Assembly: GCA_947458775.1 (NCBI GenBank)
Contig: CANGZX010000043.1
Location: forward strand, 1-6,611
Length of the DNA stretch: 6,611 nt
DNA from: Sphingobacteriaceae bacterium
Lineage (GTDB): Bacteria > Bacteroidota > Bacteroidia > Sphingobacteriales > Sphingobacteriaceae
Direction of reading: 5' to 3'
Positions within the stretch are counted from its first letter, which is position 1; each line of letters opens with the position of its first letter. The notes beneath the pieces were generated by a model. The model was not told the DNA's origin, did not search any database, and saw only the letters and a list, made by a program, of their open reading frames with translations. Position numbers and translations under genes: made by a program. Below are positions 6,116 to 6,611 of the stretch, one piece after another.

Positions 6116-6611
6116 AGAGTCTACTTTTTGAAAAATTAAGGAATACTTATCAAGGCAAGAAAGTCTTTTTAACGGGTCATACTGGTTTCAAGGGGGCTTG
6201 GATGTTAAAAACGCTGTCACTTTTGGGAGCAGAAGTAAAAGGCTATGCCTTAGCTCCACAAACGAAAGATGATTTGTTTTGTCTTATTGAAGGAGAACAA
6301 ATTTGCGAATCAGTTATTGCTGATTTGAGAGATAAAAAAAGGTTGGAGTTTGAAATAGTTAATTTTCAACCTGATTTTGTTTTTCATTTAGCAGCACAAC
6401 CTTTGGTACGCTTGTCTTACGAAATTCCTGCCGAAACGTTTGAAGTCAATGTAATTGGTACGGCTAATGTATTGGATGCCGTTCGTTTATTAGACAAAAA
6501 ATGCGATGTAGTTTTAATAACCACCGATAAAGTATATCACAACAACGAGTGGATTTATCCGTATCGTGAAAACGACCGTTTGGGCGGTTATGATCCCTAT
6601 AGTGCCAGTAA
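6109..6611 (+). CDS. rfbG: CDP-glucose 4,6-dehydratase, partial (3' end outside window)
   Basis: This is the N-terminal 167 codons of a short-chain dehydrogenase/reductase that converts CDP-glucose to CDP-4-keto-6-deoxyglucose, using tightly bound NAD. The NAD-binding motif TGHTGFKG is at 22-29; its H-T-G-F-K-G form is typical of RfbG/DdhB rather than dTDP-glucose dehydratase. Further landmarks are D-L-R at 72-74, HLAAQPLVR at 93-101, the active-site T-T-D-K at 138-141 and Tyr164 of the Y-x-x-x-K catalytic pair; the partner Lys168 is cut after two bases by the window end. Family members run to roughly 350-360 residues, so about half is missing. The ATG at 6109 overlaps the cytidylyltransferase stop (TAG at 6113-6115) within ATGGTAG, which suggests translational coupling. 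The product is the substrate of the next enzymes in 3,6-dideoxyhexose or branched-sugar synthesis, which should be encoded to the right. Confidence 0.94.
   Translation, partial: MVESLLFEKLRNTYQGKKVFLTGHTGFKGAWMLKTLSLLGAEVKGYALAPQTKDDLFCLIEGEQICESVIADLRDKKRLEFEIVNFQPDFVFHLAAQPLVRLSYEIPAETFEVNVIGTANVLDAVRLLDKKCDVVLITTDKVYHNNEWIYPYRENDRLGGYDPYSAS

Overview
The window looks like part of a surface-polysaccharide (capsule or O-antigen) locus from a member of the Bacteroidota, probably of the Sphingobacteriales/Flavobacteriia type. The reasons are the UpxY-like NusG paralogue placed directly before a Wza-like/Wzz-like export pair, the large multi-SLBB form of Wza, the lack of convincing Shine-Dalgarno sites and the AT-rich base composition. 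The taxonomic call is inference from gene style, not from a marker gene. All supported genes are on the + strand.

Layout. Positions 1-75 are a non-coding or undetermined leader. Positions 76-603 encode a NusG-family transcription elongation/antitermination factor (UpxY-like). Positions 631-3150 encode a large periplasmic/outer-membrane polysaccharide export protein with one polysaccharide-export domain and six SLBB repeats. Positions 3157-4233 encode a Wzz-type chain-length/co-polymerase protein of the inner membrane. After a 55-bp gap, 4289-5326 encodes a flavin/NAD(P)H reductase carrying a C-terminal plant-type 2Fe-2S ferredoxin domain. Positions 5339-6115 encode glucose-1-phosphate cytidylyltransferase (RfbF/DdhA). 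A CDP-glucose 4,6-dehydratase (RfbG/DdhB) starts at 6109, overlapping the previous stop, and runs off the right edge.

How it fits together. The first three genes form the regulatory and export module: an antiterminator to keep polymerase moving through a long operon, an outer-membrane exporter and a chain-length regulator. The last three begin a CDP-sugar module: glucose-1-phosphate to CDP-glucose, then CDP-4-keto-6-deoxyglucose, with a reductase in the position where Salmonella and Yersinia carry the E3 reductase (ddhD/rfbI) of 3,6-dideoxyhexose synthesis. The dehydrase ddhC/rfbH would be expected just beyond the window.

Two points stand out. Base composition drops sharply at about 4234, between the export module and the sugar module, as expected for a conserved backbone joined to an exchangeable serotype cassette. 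Also, the reductase has the reverse domain order (flavin and NAD domains first, ferredoxin last) of the classical E3 enzyme, although it sits in the E3 slot. I see no RNA genes, CRISPR, insertion sequences or convincing terminators.
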